Below, one piece after another: positions 8,732 to 16,585 of a stretch of 64,000 nt of DNA. The stretch covers positions 58,691 to 122,690 of the forward strand of contig NZ_JAIVMF010000014.1 of assembly GCF_020176715.1 (NCBI RefSeq), given 5' to 3'. This DNA comes from Stappia stellulata. GTDB lineage: Bacteria > Pseudomonadota > Alphaproteobacteria > Rhizobiales > Stappiaceae. Numbering within the stretch: position 1 is the first letter of the stretch; each line of letters starts with the position of its first letter. Under the pieces are notes generated by a model, which did no database searches, was not told where the DNA came from, and saw nothing but the letters and a program-made list of their open reading frames with translations. Position numbers and translations under genes: made by a program.

Positions 8732-9976
8732 TCAAAAACGGTCGACCGCATAGGGCGCGAGATCGACGGCGGGATCCTTGCCCGAAATCATGTCGGCAAC
8801 GAGTTCGCCCGTCGCCGCGGCTTGCGTCAGACCGTGATGCGCATGCCCGAAGGCGTAAAAGACATGCGCGGCCCGCCGGCTTTGCGAAATCACCGGCAGG
8901 CTGTCGGGAAGCGAGGGGCGAAAGCCCATCCAGCGTTCGCCGCCGTCCACCGACAGGGCCGGCGCCACGCGTTTGGCGCGCGACACCAGCGCATCGACGC
9001 GCGCCCAGTTGGGCGGCGCCTTCAGGCCTGCAAATTCCACCATTCCGCCGATGCGCAGGCCGCGCGCGATCGGCGACATGACAAACCCGTAGCCCGCCAG
9101 CATGACGAAACGCCGGAAGGCGACGCCCGGCTCCGGCACGGTGATATTGTAGCCGCGCTCCGTGTCGAGCGGCACGTCCTCGCCGAGCGAGGCCGCCAGC
9201 CGCCTCGACCAGGCGCCGCAGGCGATCACGAGATCTTCGGCATGCACAACGGGTCCCTCGTGCAGGCCAAGCAGCGCGCCTCCGTCCGTGCCGACAATGC
9301 TGACGACATCGCCGCGCAGGATCTGGCCACCCCGCTCCCTGACCACACGCTCAAGATCCAGACACATGGCATGGGGATCGTCGAGATGCGCCCAGCCAGG
9401 GATGAAGGCACCGCCGACCACCGACGGCCCGAGGTCCGGTTCCATCTCGCGGATCTCCGCACCCGACAGCTCGCGCACCTCGATGCCGTGATCGCGCTGG
9501 AGCTTCCAGCCGGCCCGGGCCCTGGCGACCTCGCCCGGCTTGTCGAAGACATCGAGACACCCCTCCAGACGCAGCCGGCCGCCGGTACCGGTGTCCGCCC
9601 AAAGCCGCTCCCAGGCCGGCAGCGCCTCCGCGTTGAGCGCGGCGATTGCGGCCACCGACCGCTTGAAGGCGGCAGGGCGCGACGCGGCCATGAACCGCAG
9701 CATCCACGGCAGGATCGAGGGGGCGTAGGAGGGGCGGATCGTCAGGGGCCCGAGCGGGTCGAGCAGCCAGCCCGGCGCCTTGCGCCAGACGCCGGGCGAG
9801 GCCAGCGGCGCGACGTCGGTCCAGGCAATGCCAGAGGCGTTTCCACGCGAGGCGCCCGAGCCCGGCTCGTTGCGCTCGATCAGCGTGACCTGGTGGCCAC
9901 GGGCCTGCAATGTGGCGGCGGCGGCAAGCCCGACAATCCCCGCGCCGACAATGTGAACGGAAGAGCGATCTGTCAT
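8732..9976 (-). CDS. FAD-dependent D-amino-acid (D-hydroxyproline) dehydrogenase, DadA-like
   Basis: 414 residues with the N-terminal dinucleotide motif GAGIVG (11-16) followed by an acidic end of the second strand (LIER), and the DAO-type C-terminal signature GHAHHGLTQAAATGELVADMISG. It should oxidise a D-amino acid to the imino acid and pass electrons to the respiratory chain. Pairing with the downstream hydroxyproline epimerase suggests cis-4-hydroxy-D-proline as substrate. The later enzymes (deaminase and 2-oxoglutarate semialdehyde dehydrogenase) are not in the window. A 12-bp palindrome 105 bases upstream may be the operator. Confidence 0.85.
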   Translation of the reverse strand: MTDRSSVHIVGAGIVGLAAAATLQARGHQVTLIERNEPGSGASRGNASGIAWTDVAPLASPGVWRKAPGWLLDPLGPLTIRPSYAPSILPWMLRFMAASRPAAFKRSVAAIAALNAEALPAWERLWADTGTGGRLRLEGCLDVFDKPGEVARARAGWKLQRDHGIEVRELSGAEIREMEPDLGPSVVGGAFIPGWAHLDDPHAMCLDLERVVRERGGQILRGDVVSIVGTDGGALLGLHEGPVVHAEDLVIACGAWSRRLAASLGEDVPLDTERGYNITVPEPGVAFRRFVMLAGYGFVMSPIARGLRIGGMVEFAGLKAPPNWARVDALVSRAKRVAPALSVDGGERWMGFRPSLPDSLPVISQSRRAAHVFYAFGHAHHGLTQAAATGELVADMISGKDPAVDLAPYAVDRF

Positions 9977-10080
9977 CTCGGGAAATCAGGTCTCCGAAGG
10001 GCCGCTACGATGTCTGGCGGTATCGCATTGAGACACCGGACGGACGCCGTGTCCAGAGCGTCGAACCCGCCGCCCATGCA

Positions 10081-10092
10081 GTGATATATCAC
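10081..10092. promoter_or_regulatory. Perfect palindrome GTGATATATCAC, putative operator
   Basis: A perfect 12-bp palindrome sits in the 133-base gap between the MFS gene and the D-hydroxyproline dehydrogenase gene, in an AT-rich patch. It is placed where an operator for the downstream pair would be. The regulator is unknown; GntR-family factors often control hydroxyproline genes, but none is encoded nearby. Confidence 0.4.
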
Positions 10093-10109
10093 GAATATCC
10101 GCGAAGATT

Positions 10110-11333
10110 TCATCCCCGGCTCGGCAAGTCAACCCGCGACACATGTCCACGCAGGACCACGATGGCAGCAAGCGCTGCGCAGGACAGGCAGCTTGCGGCG
10201 AATGCAAGGGCCAGGGCCGCCGAGGCTCCGGCGAAATCGAATGCCACGCCGAGCGCAAAGGGCGCCAGCGCGCCGACGATCAGCACCGGGCGCGCGATCC
10301 GGCCGAGCAGCACCGCGTAGCCGTCAGCTCCGAACAGATAGAGCGGCAACGTACCCCGCACAATGGTCGACAAGCCGTTCGACCCGCCATAGAGGATGGC
10401 AAAGACAGAAGCACTCAGCGTATCGACCCCGAGCACAGACAGCATAACAAAGGCGAGCAGGATAACGCCGCCAGATGCCAGCCCGACGGCAAGCGGCGAT
10501 ACGTTGCGCGCCCACCAGAGCTCGAGAACGCGGGCCCCGACCTGGGACGGGCCGATCAGGGTCCCGACCATGACGGCGGCCGTGGCGGGCATTCCCAGGT
10601 CGCCGAGAAGCGCCAGCAGATGCGCCGACAATCCGACGAACTGGAAGGCGGCGCTGCTGAAGGCGAGCGCCAGCAGCAGGAAGGCGTACCGGCGCCGGCG
10701 GGCGTCGGGAAAGATGCCTCCCGCCTCCGGCAGCGGGCCGCCGGGGACGCCGGCGTCAGGACGGGCGGCGACGGCTTCAGGACGCGGCAGCGCCAGATGC
10801 AACGGCAGCGCGACAAACGCGGTCACGGCGGCGAACACCAGATAGGTCTCCCGCCATCCGAGCGTTTCAAGCAGGTAGAGCGTCGCCGGCCAGCCGATGG
10901 TGGAGGCAAAACCAGCGATCAGCGTCAGCGCGGTGATCAGCCGGCGCGCGCGGCCTGCAAACAGCGATCCGAGGGTTGCGAAGGCCGGATCGTAGAGCGT
11001 CGCCGCCATTCCAAGGCCGAGCAGGCTCCACACCAGGAGATAGGAAACCGGCCCGTCGACCAGGGACATGGCCGCCAGGCCGCAGGCGGCGGTCGCCGAC
11101 CCGCCCGCCATCACGCCGCGCCCGCCGAACCGCTGGATCAGCCGGCCGACGCGCGGCGAGGCCAGCCCGGCGACGATCAGCGCCAGCGAGAACCCGCCAA
11201 GCCCGAAGGCACGCGACCAGCCGAAACTGTCGGAGATCTGTGGCACCGCCAGAACCACCGCATACATCAGCGTGGCATATCCGATGATCTGGGTGATGCC
11301 GAGCAGGAGCACGGCCCGTGCGGCTCGGCTCAT
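10110..11333 (-). CDS. MFS transporter in the arsenic operon
   Basis: 407 residues with about twelve hydrophobic segments and a long central hydrophilic loop near residues 195-220 (RPEAVAARPD to DARRRR), the normal halfway point for MFS permeases. The N terminus MSRAARAVLLLGITQIIGYATLMYA leads directly into helix 1. It lies 34 bases after acr3 and is co-directional, so it is probably the third gene of the ars operon. MFS proteins such as ArsK export arsenite or antimonite in related bacteria; that role is inferred from position, and other substrates remain possible. Confidence 0.75.
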   Translation of the reverse strand: MSRAARAVLLLGITQIIGYATLMYAVVLAVPQISDSFGWSRAFGLGGFSLALIVAGLASPRVGRLIQRFGGRGVMAGGSATAACGLAAMSLVDGPVSYLLVWSLLGLGMAATLYDPAFATLGSLFAGRARRLITALTLIAGFASTIGWPATLYLLETLGWRETYLVFAAVTAFVALPLHLALPRPEAVAARPDAGVPGGPLPEAGGIFPDARRRRYAFLLLALAFSSAAFQFVGLSAHLLALLGDLGMPATAAVMVGTLIGPSQVGARVLELWWARNVSPLAVGLASGGVILLAFVMLSVLGVDTLSASVFAILYGGSNGLSTIVRGTLPLYLFGADGYAVLLGRIARPVLIVGALAPFALGVAFDFAGASAALALAFAASCLSCAALAAIVVLRGHVSRVDLPSRG

Positions 11334-11367
11334 GCGGCGTGTCCGCCGGTACGGACCGCGGCCCGCG

Positions 11368-12387
11368 TCATCCGGGAAACCGCGCGCGGGTGCGGTTGGC
11401 GAAGGCCACCAGGCTCAGCATCACCGGGACCTCGACCAGGACGCCGACGACGGTGACGAGGGCGGCGCCCGAGTTCAGCCCGAACAGCCCGATGGCGACC
11501 GCCACCGCCAGCTCGAAGAAATTCGAGGTCCCGATCAGCGCGCAAGGGGCGGCGACCCGATGCGGTAGCCGCCACAGATAGGCCCAGCCATAGCCGAGCG
11601 CGAAGATCCCGTAAGACTGGATCAGGATCGGCACGGCCAGCAATGCGATCAGGAGCGGACGGTCAAGAATCACCGGCCCCTGAAAGCCGAAGAGCAGGAC
11701 GACCGTAAGGAGGAGCCCCAGGATCGAGGCGGGCTTCACCCGGGCGGTAAAGCGCGACACCGCCGCTTCGCCGCCGCGTGCCGTCAGCACGGACCGGGTC
11801 AACGCTCCAGCAACCAGCGGGATCACCACATAGAGGCCGACGGAGAGCAGCAGCGTGTCCCAGGGCACGGCGATGTCGGTCACCCCCAACAGCAGCGCCA
11901 CGATGGGGGCGAAGGCGAAGACCATGATCACGTCGTTGAGCGAGACCTGCACCAGCGTGTAGTTAGCGTCGCCCTTGGTCAGCTGTGACCAGACGAAGAC
12001 CATCGCCGTGCAGGGTGCGGCTCCAAGGAGGATCAGCCCGGCGATATACTGGCCGACGTCCTCCTGCGGGATCAGCCCGGAAAAGACGTGCTTGAAGAAC
12101 AGGATGCCAAGGGCTGCCATGGTGAAGGGCTTGATCAGCCAGTTGACCACAATGGTGATCACCAGCCCCTTGGGCCGCTTGCCCACGTCCTTCAGGCTGG
12201 TGAAATCCACCGCCACCATCATCGGATAGACCATCGCCCAGATCAGAACGGCAACCAGCAGGTTGACGGAGGCATATTCAAACTGCGCGAGGGCGGCGAA
12301 GAGGCCCGGCACGAGATTGCCGAGAATGACGCCGGAGACGATCCCCAGACCGACCCACAGGGAGAGATAGCGTTCAAAGATGCTCAT
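11368..12387 (-). CDS. acr3: Arsenite efflux permease, Acr3 family
   Basis: 339 residues with ten predicted membrane segments, the Acr3/BASS-family size. The conserved functional cysteine is at C126 in [17 protein letters not shown], followed by NDVIMVF. The conserved acidic residue in the last helices is seen in VLVEVPVML. It should export As(III) across the inner membrane using the proton-motive force. Its start overlaps the arsR stop by four bases (ATGA), showing translational coupling, and the operon is controlled by ArsR. Confidence 0.95.
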   Translation of the reverse strand: MSIFERYLSLWVGLGIVSGVILGNLVPGLFAALAQFEYASVNLLVAVLIWAMVYPMMVAVDFTSLKDVGKRPKGLVITIVVNWLIKPFTMAALGILFFKHVFSGLIPQEDVGQYIAGLILLGAAPCTAMVFVWSQLTKGDANYTLVQVSLNDVIMVFAFAPIVALLLGVTDIAVPWDTLLLSVGLYVVIPLVAGALTRSVLTARGGEAAVSRFTARVKPASILGLLLTVVLLFGFQGPVILDRPLLIALLAVPILIQSYGIFALGYGWAYLWRLPHRVAAPCALIGTSNFFELAVAVAIGLFGLNSGAALVTVVGVLVEVPVMLSLVAFANRTRARFPG

Positions 12388-12731
12388 TGTTCAGCTTTCG
12401 TGATATCGGGGGATCGGGAGGACGCGAAGGGACCGCAAAGTTCGGGCCGTCCCTTGCAGCAGTCATGCAGGAGGAAATCGAAGAGCGCGCGAATGCCGTC
12501 GTAATGGGCGCTGTAGCGGATCGCGCGCCCGTCGCGCTCAGCCGCAATCAGGCCGGCCCGCGCAAGTGCGGAAAGATGCGTGGACAGCGTATTGGCCCGC
12601 ACGTTCAGGACTTGCGCGAGATCGCCCGCACCGACGCCTTCGGGCCCTGCGGTCACGAGATGGCGAAAGACGTCGAGACGAGTGTCCTGACCGAGCGCGG
12701 ACAGCGCGGCGATAGCGGCTTTTTTATCCAT
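12384..12731 (-). CDS. arsR: ArsR-family arsenic-responsive repressor
   Basis: 115 residues with the winged-helix core ([22 protein letters not shown] as recognition region, about 42-63). The metalloid site is likely the C-terminal cluster C91-C92-x6-C99 ([10 protein letters not shown]), similar to the C-terminal triad of Acidithiobacillus ferrooxidans ArsR, and not the CVC site of plasmid R773 ArsR. As(III) binding should release DNA and turn on arsR-acr3-MFS. The ATG at 12731 has no Shine-Dalgarno and lies inside the operator, suggesting a leaderless or nearly leaderless mRNA. Confidence 0.92.
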   Translation of the reverse strand: MDKKAAIAALSALGQDTRLDVFRHLVTAGPEGVGAGDLAQVLNVRANTLSTHLSALARAGLIAAERDGRAIRYSAHYDGIRALFDFLLHDCCKGRPELCGPFASSRSPDITKAEQ

Positions 12732-12753
12732 AATTCGAGAAATATCGAATTAT
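12730..12753 (-). promoter_or_regulatory. ArsR operator overlapping the arsR start codon and promoter
   Basis: A perfect 9-bp inverted repeat ATAATTCGA / TCGAATTAT with a 6-base spacer spans 12730-12753. The left arm includes the arsR start codon, and the right arm overlaps a TATAAT at 12749-12754 (minus strand). A TTGACG at 12761-12766 could instead pair with TATTTC (12739-12744) at 16 bases. Either promoter reading starts RNA within about 12 bases of the ATG. Bound ArsR would cover the promoter. Confidence 0.75.
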
Positions 12754-12856
12754 AAAGCCCCGTCAAGCGAAGCTTTTGTGACGGCCCGCGGGACCGCCGC
12801 CGCGTCCCGCGCCCTGCCCTGCCACCATGCGAGGATCTGCAAGGACGGAAACCGCC

Positions 12857-13687
12857 TCAGGCGGCCGATTTCGCCGCCAGCCGCTTCTTGATGCTCTCCA
12901 CATCGGCGCGCGGCGTCGCCGCGAACAGCGTCTTGGTGTAATCGTGCTGGGGATCGGAAAACACCTGATCGCGCGTGCCGTGTTCCACCGCCTCGCCGAA
13001 ATACATCACCATCACCTCGTCGGCGATGTAGCGCACGACAGAAAGATCGTGGCTGATGAAGACGTAGGTCAGGTCGAACTCGTCCTGCAGGTCGCGGAGC
13101 AGGTTGAGGATCTGCGCCTGCACGGACAAGTCCAGCGCGGAGACCGGCTCGTCGAGCACAAGCAGTTTCGGACGCAGCATGATCGCGCGGGCGATCGCCA
13201 CGCGCTGGCGCTGACCGCCGGAGAACATATGCGGATAGCGGCCGTAATGCGCGGGCGGGAGCCCCACCTTCTCCAGCATGGCAAGCGCCGCGTCGCGCCG
13301 TTCGGCCGCACTCATCGAGGTGTTGAGCAGCAAGGGCTCTTCCAGCACCGCCCCGATCTTCTGGCGCGGATTGAGCGAGCCATAGGGGTTCTGGAAGACG
13401 ATCTGCACGGCCTGGCGCATTTCGCGGGTGATGCCGTGGCTGGTAATGTCGATCGTCTCGCCGTCGATCTCGATGGTGCCGGAGGTCGGCGGATCGATCA
13501 TCGTCAGCATGCGCGCGAGCGTCGACTTTCCGCAGCCCGATTCCCCGACGACGGCCAGCGTCGAGCCGCGTGCGACATCGAAGCTCACGCCCTTGACCGC
13601 ATGTAGCAGCTTGGTCTTGCCGAACATGCCGCCGCTGATCACATAATCGCGCTTCAGGTCGCGGACTTTCAGGATCGGGTCGCTCAT
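12857..13687 (-). CDS. dppF: Dipeptide/oligopeptide ABC transporter, ATP-binding protein 2
   Basis: 276 residues of an ABC ATPase: Walker A GESGCGKST (about 48-56), Q-loop in VFQNPYGSLNPR, signature SGGQRQR (about 157-163), Walker B LLVLDEPVSALD, and switch H in FISHDLSVV. The Y/F-G-S-L-NPR after the Q-loop and the C-terminal HDYTKTLFAATP segment are typical of the oligopeptide/nickel subfamily (DppF/OppF). It energises uptake with DppD at the inner membrane. It is the last gene of a five-gene operon and overlaps dppD by four bases. Confidence 0.92.
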   Translation of the reverse strand: MSDPILKVRDLKRDYVISGGMFGKTKLLHAVKGVSFDVARGSTLAVVGESGCGKSTLARMLTMIDPPTSGTIEIDGETIDITSHGITREMRQAVQIVFQNPYGSLNPRQKIGAVLEEPLLLNTSMSAAERRDAALAMLEKVGLPPAHYGRYPHMFSGGQRQRVAIARAIMLRPKLLVLDEPVSALDLSVQAQILNLLRDLQDEFDLTYVFISHDLSVVRYIADEVMVMYFGEAVEHGTRDQVFSDPQHDYTKTLFAATPRADVESIKKRLAAKSAA

Positions 13688-14541
13688 GGCTGCACCTCGC
13701 GCACATCGGCCTGCATCATCGCCTCATAGTCGGCCACCGTCGGCAGCCGGTCGCCGGTCGCGTTTTCCGGCAAGGCCGACAGAAGCGCCTTGGTATAGGG
13801 GTGCGAGGGATTTTCAAACAGCGTCAGCACGTCCGCCGTCTCCATCTGCTTCCCTTTGTATTGCACCACCACCCGGTCGGCGGTCTCCGCCACCACGCCC
13901 ATGTCGTGAGTGATCATGATCAGCCCCATGCCGGTGTCGCGCTGCATGTCCGTCAGGAGATCGAGGATCTGCTTCTGGATCGTCACATCGAGCGCCGTCG
14001 TCGGCTCGTCGGCGATCAGGAGCTTCGGCGCGCACGCCGTGGCGATGGCGATCATGACCCGCTGGCACTGGCCGCCCGACATCTGGTGCGGGAACGCCGA
14101 AACCCGCCGCAGCGGATCGGGAATGCCGACGGATTCCAGCAGTTCGATCACCCGGTCCTTGCGCTCCTTGCGTGACAAAGACGTATGCGCCTTGAGCACC
14201 TCGTCGAGCTGGAAGCCGACGGTAAAGCACGGGTTGAGGCTCGCGATCGGCTCCTGGAAGATCATCGCGATGTCCTTGCCGATCACCTTGCGCCGTTCGG
14301 CCGCGGGCATTGCCCGCAGGTCAATGCCCTCGAAGGCCATCAGGTCGGCTGACACCGTCGCGCTGTCGGGCAGAAGGCCCATCACGGCGAGCATGGCGAC
14401 CGACTTGCCGGACCCCGATTCCCCGACGATGGCCAGCACCTCGCCACCCTCGACCGTATAGTCGACGCCGTCGAGCGCCCGGAACGGACCGGCGGCGGTG
14501 TCGAACTCGACGCGCAGATTGCGGATTTCAAGAAGGGCCAT
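13684..14541 (-). CDS. dppD: Dipeptide/oligopeptide ABC transporter, ATP-binding protein 1
   Basis: 285 residues with Walker A GESGSGKS, Q-loop IFQEPIASLNPCF, Walker B LLIADEPTTALD, switch MITHDMGVV and the C-terminal HPYTKALLSALP of the DppD/OppD subfamily. The signature is SGGQCQRVMIA, with Cys where Arg is usual (SGGxRQR); ATPase function is probably kept, but the change is unusual. The four-Cys iron-sulfur insert of some DppD proteins is not apparent. The gene starts four bases after dppC stops and overlaps dppF by four. Confidence 0.92.
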   Translation of the reverse strand: MALLEIRNLRVEFDTAAGPFRALDGVDYTVEGGEVLAIVGESGSGKSVAMLAVMGLLPDSATVSADLMAFEGIDLRAMPAAERRKVIGKDIAMIFQEPIASLNPCFTVGFQLDEVLKAHTSLSRKERKDRVIELLESVGIPDPLRRVSAFPHQMSGGQCQRVMIAIATACAPKLLIADEPTTALDVTIQKQILDLLTDMQRDTGMGLIMITHDMGVVAETADRVVVQYKGKQMETADVLTLFENPSHPYTKALLSALPENATGDRLPTVADYEAMMQADVREVQP

Positions 14542-14545
14542 GCCG

Positions 14546-15460
14546 TCAGCTCCGCTTCAGCTTGGGATCGAGGGCGTCGCGCAGCCCGTCGCCGACGAGA
14601 TTGATCGCCAGCACGGTGATCAGGATCGCAAGCCCCGGGAAGGTGACCACCCACCAGGCGCGCAGGATGAACTCGCGCGCTTCGGCAAGCATCGTGCCCC
14701 ATTCCGGCGTCGGCGGCTGTGCGCCCATGCCGAGAAAGCCGAGCGCGGCGGCATCGAGGATCGCGTTGGAGAACGACAGCGTCCCCTGCACGATCAGTGG
14801 CGCCAGACAGTTCGGCAGGATCGTCTTGAACATCAGCCGCGTGTTGCCCGCACCTGCAAGCCTTGCGGCGACCACATAGTCGCGGGTGCGCTCGGTCAGC
14901 ACCGCGGCCCGGGTCAGGCGCACGAAATGCGGCTGCAGCACGATGGCGATGGCGATCATCGCGTTCATCAGCCCGGGACCGAGCACGGCAACGAGCACGA
15001 GCGCGAGAAGCAGCGAGGGAAACGCGAGAATGACGTCCATCACCCGCATGATCACCGTGTCGACCCAGCCGCGGAAATAGCCCGCGATCACGCCGATGAC
15101 GATGCCGCCGGTGAGCGCGATGCCGACGACGACGAGACCGATGAACAGAGAAAACCGCGCACCGAAGATCAGCCGCGAGAGCATGTCGCGCCCGACCGCG
15201 TCGGTGCCCAGCAGGAACATGGCGTTGCCCCCCTCCTGCCAGACCGGCGGGGTGAGGAAGAAGTCGCGATACTGCACGTCCGGGTCGTGCGGCGCGACCA
15301 GCGGCGCCGCCAGCGCCACAATCACCAGGGCGATGAAGACGACGAGACCGGCGACCGCGCCCCTGTTCTGCGAGAAGTAAAACCAGAATTCCGCCAGCAT
15401 CTTGCGGGTGGCGTTGCGGCTCTCCGCGACGACGACGGCACTCTTGTCTGAAATGCTCAT
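14546..15460 (-). CDS. dppC: Dipeptide ABC transporter permease 2
   Basis: 304 residues. An N-terminal cytoplasmic stretch precedes the first membrane helix (GAVAGLVVFIALVIVALAAPLVAP), then five further helices. The permease coupling motif region is DYVVAARLAGAGNTRLMFKTILPN, with the EAA-type A..G residues. The HPD in the periplasmic loop after helix 1 (APHDPDVQYRDF) is typical of DppC/OppC. An open frame extends upstream through dppB in another phase, but the ATG at 15460 aligns with the family start. It pairs with DppB, whose gene ends 17 bases before it. Confidence 0.93.
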   Translation of the reverse strand: MSISDKSAVVVAESRNATRKMLAEFWFYFSQNRGAVAGLVVFIALVIVALAAPLVAPHDPDVQYRDFFLTPPVWQEGGNAMFLLGTDAVGRDMLSRLIFGARFSLFIGLVVVGIALTGGIVIGVIAGYFRGWVDTVIMRVMDVILAFPSLLLALVLVAVLGPGLMNAMIAIAIVLQPHFVRLTRAAVLTERTRDYVVAARLAGAGNTRLMFKTILPNCLAPLIVQGTLSFSNAILDAAALGFLGMGAQPPTPEWGTMLAEAREFILRAWWVVTFPGLAILITVLAINLVGDGLRDALDPKLKRS

Positions 15461-15477
15461 GGAGTGTGCCTCGGCGT

Positions 15478-16494
15478 TCAATTGTGACGAATGCGCGGAT
15501 TGACCAGCCCGTAGAGCAGGTCGACCGTCAGGTTCACCACCATGACGATGGCGGCGATCATCAGCAGGCCGCCCTGCACGACCGGATAGTCGCGCCGCGC
15601 GATGCTGTCGACCATCCACTTGCCGATGCCGGGCCACGAGAAGATCGTTTCGGTCAGGATCGCGCCGGCGAGCAGCACCCCGACCTGCAGGCCGATGGTG
15701 GTGATCACCGGGATCAGGGCGTTGCGCAGCGCATGCATCCCCACCACGCGGAAGGGGGTCAGCCCCTTGGCGCGGGCCGTGCGCACATAGTCCTCGCCCA
15801 GAACCTCCAGCATGGCGGAGCGCGTCTGGCGCGCGATCACGGCAAGCGGAATGGTGGCAAGCACGATGGCCGGCAGGATGAGATGGCGGGCAGCGGAGGC
15901 AAAGGCGCCCTTTTGACCCGACAGCAGGCTGTCGATCAGCATGAAGCCGGTCGGCTGCGGAAAGAAGAACATCAAGGAGATGCGGCCCGAGACCGGCGTC
16001 CACTGCAGGATGCCGGAAAACAGGATGATCAGCAGCAGGCCCCACCAGAAGATCGGCATCGAGTAGCCGATGAGCGCAGTACCCATGATCGTCTGGTCGA
16101 AGAAGGAGCCGCGCTTGACCGCGGCGAAGATCCCCGCAGGGATCCCGATCGCGACGGCGAGAATGATGGCGCAAAGCGCCAGTTCCGCGGTCGCGGGAAA
16201 CAGCGTGAAAAACTCTGTGACAACCGGCTTCTTGGTGACGATCGAGGTGCCGAGATCGCCCTGCAGCAACCCAACCAGATAGTCGAAATACTGCTCCCAG
16301 ATCGGCCGGGAAAAGCCGAACTGCTCCATGAGCTGGTTGTAGCGTTCTTCGGTGATGCCACGTTCCCCGGCAAGCAGAAGCACGGGATCGCCGGGCAGAA
16401 GGCGAATAAATCCGAAAGCGACGATGGTGACACCGAGAAAGGTCGGCACCAGCAACGCCAGGCGTCCTATCAAAAAGCGGAACATGGGGTTCAT
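15478..16494 (-). CDS. dppB: Dipeptide ABC transporter permease 1
   Basis: 338 residues with the classic DppB/OppB N terminus (short basic segment, helix ending in FIRLLPGDPV). A periplasmic region follows (GLSRPIWEQY-like: GFSRPIWEQYFDYLVGLLQGDLGTS). The EAA loop is DYVRTARAKGLTPFRVVGMHALRN, and the C terminus is DLLYGLVNPRIRHN, the family ending D-x-x-Y-x-x-x-D/N-PRIR. It forms the transmembrane pore with DppC. It lies 91 bases after dppA. Confidence 0.94.
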   Translation of the reverse strand: MNPMFRFLIGRLALLVPTFLGVTIVAFGFIRLLPGDPVLLLAGERGITEERYNQLMEQFGFSRPIWEQYFDYLVGLLQGDLGTSIVTKKPVVTEFFTLFPATAELALCAIILAVAIGIPAGIFAAVKRGSFFDQTIMGTALIGYSMPIFWWGLLLIILFSGILQWTPVSGRISLMFFFPQPTGFMLIDSLLSGQKGAFASAARHLILPAIVLATIPLAVIARQTRSAMLEVLGEDYVRTARAKGLTPFRVVGMHALRNALIPVITTIGLQVGVLLAGAILTETIFSWPGIGKWMVDSIARRDYPVVQGGLLMIAAIVMVVNLTVDLLYGLVNPRIRHN

Positions 16495-16585
16495 CCAGAC
16501 GCGCGCATCGGCCGGAACCGGCCGATGCGCTATGCTGCGAGGCGGTGCCGGACCCGCAGGTCACGGCACCGTTCGGCCCGTTGGC

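Noticed and set aside
7664..10084. An 806-codon plus-strand open frame opposite the hydroxyproline pair
   Set aside because: It covers two clear genes in antisense and has no recognisable features.
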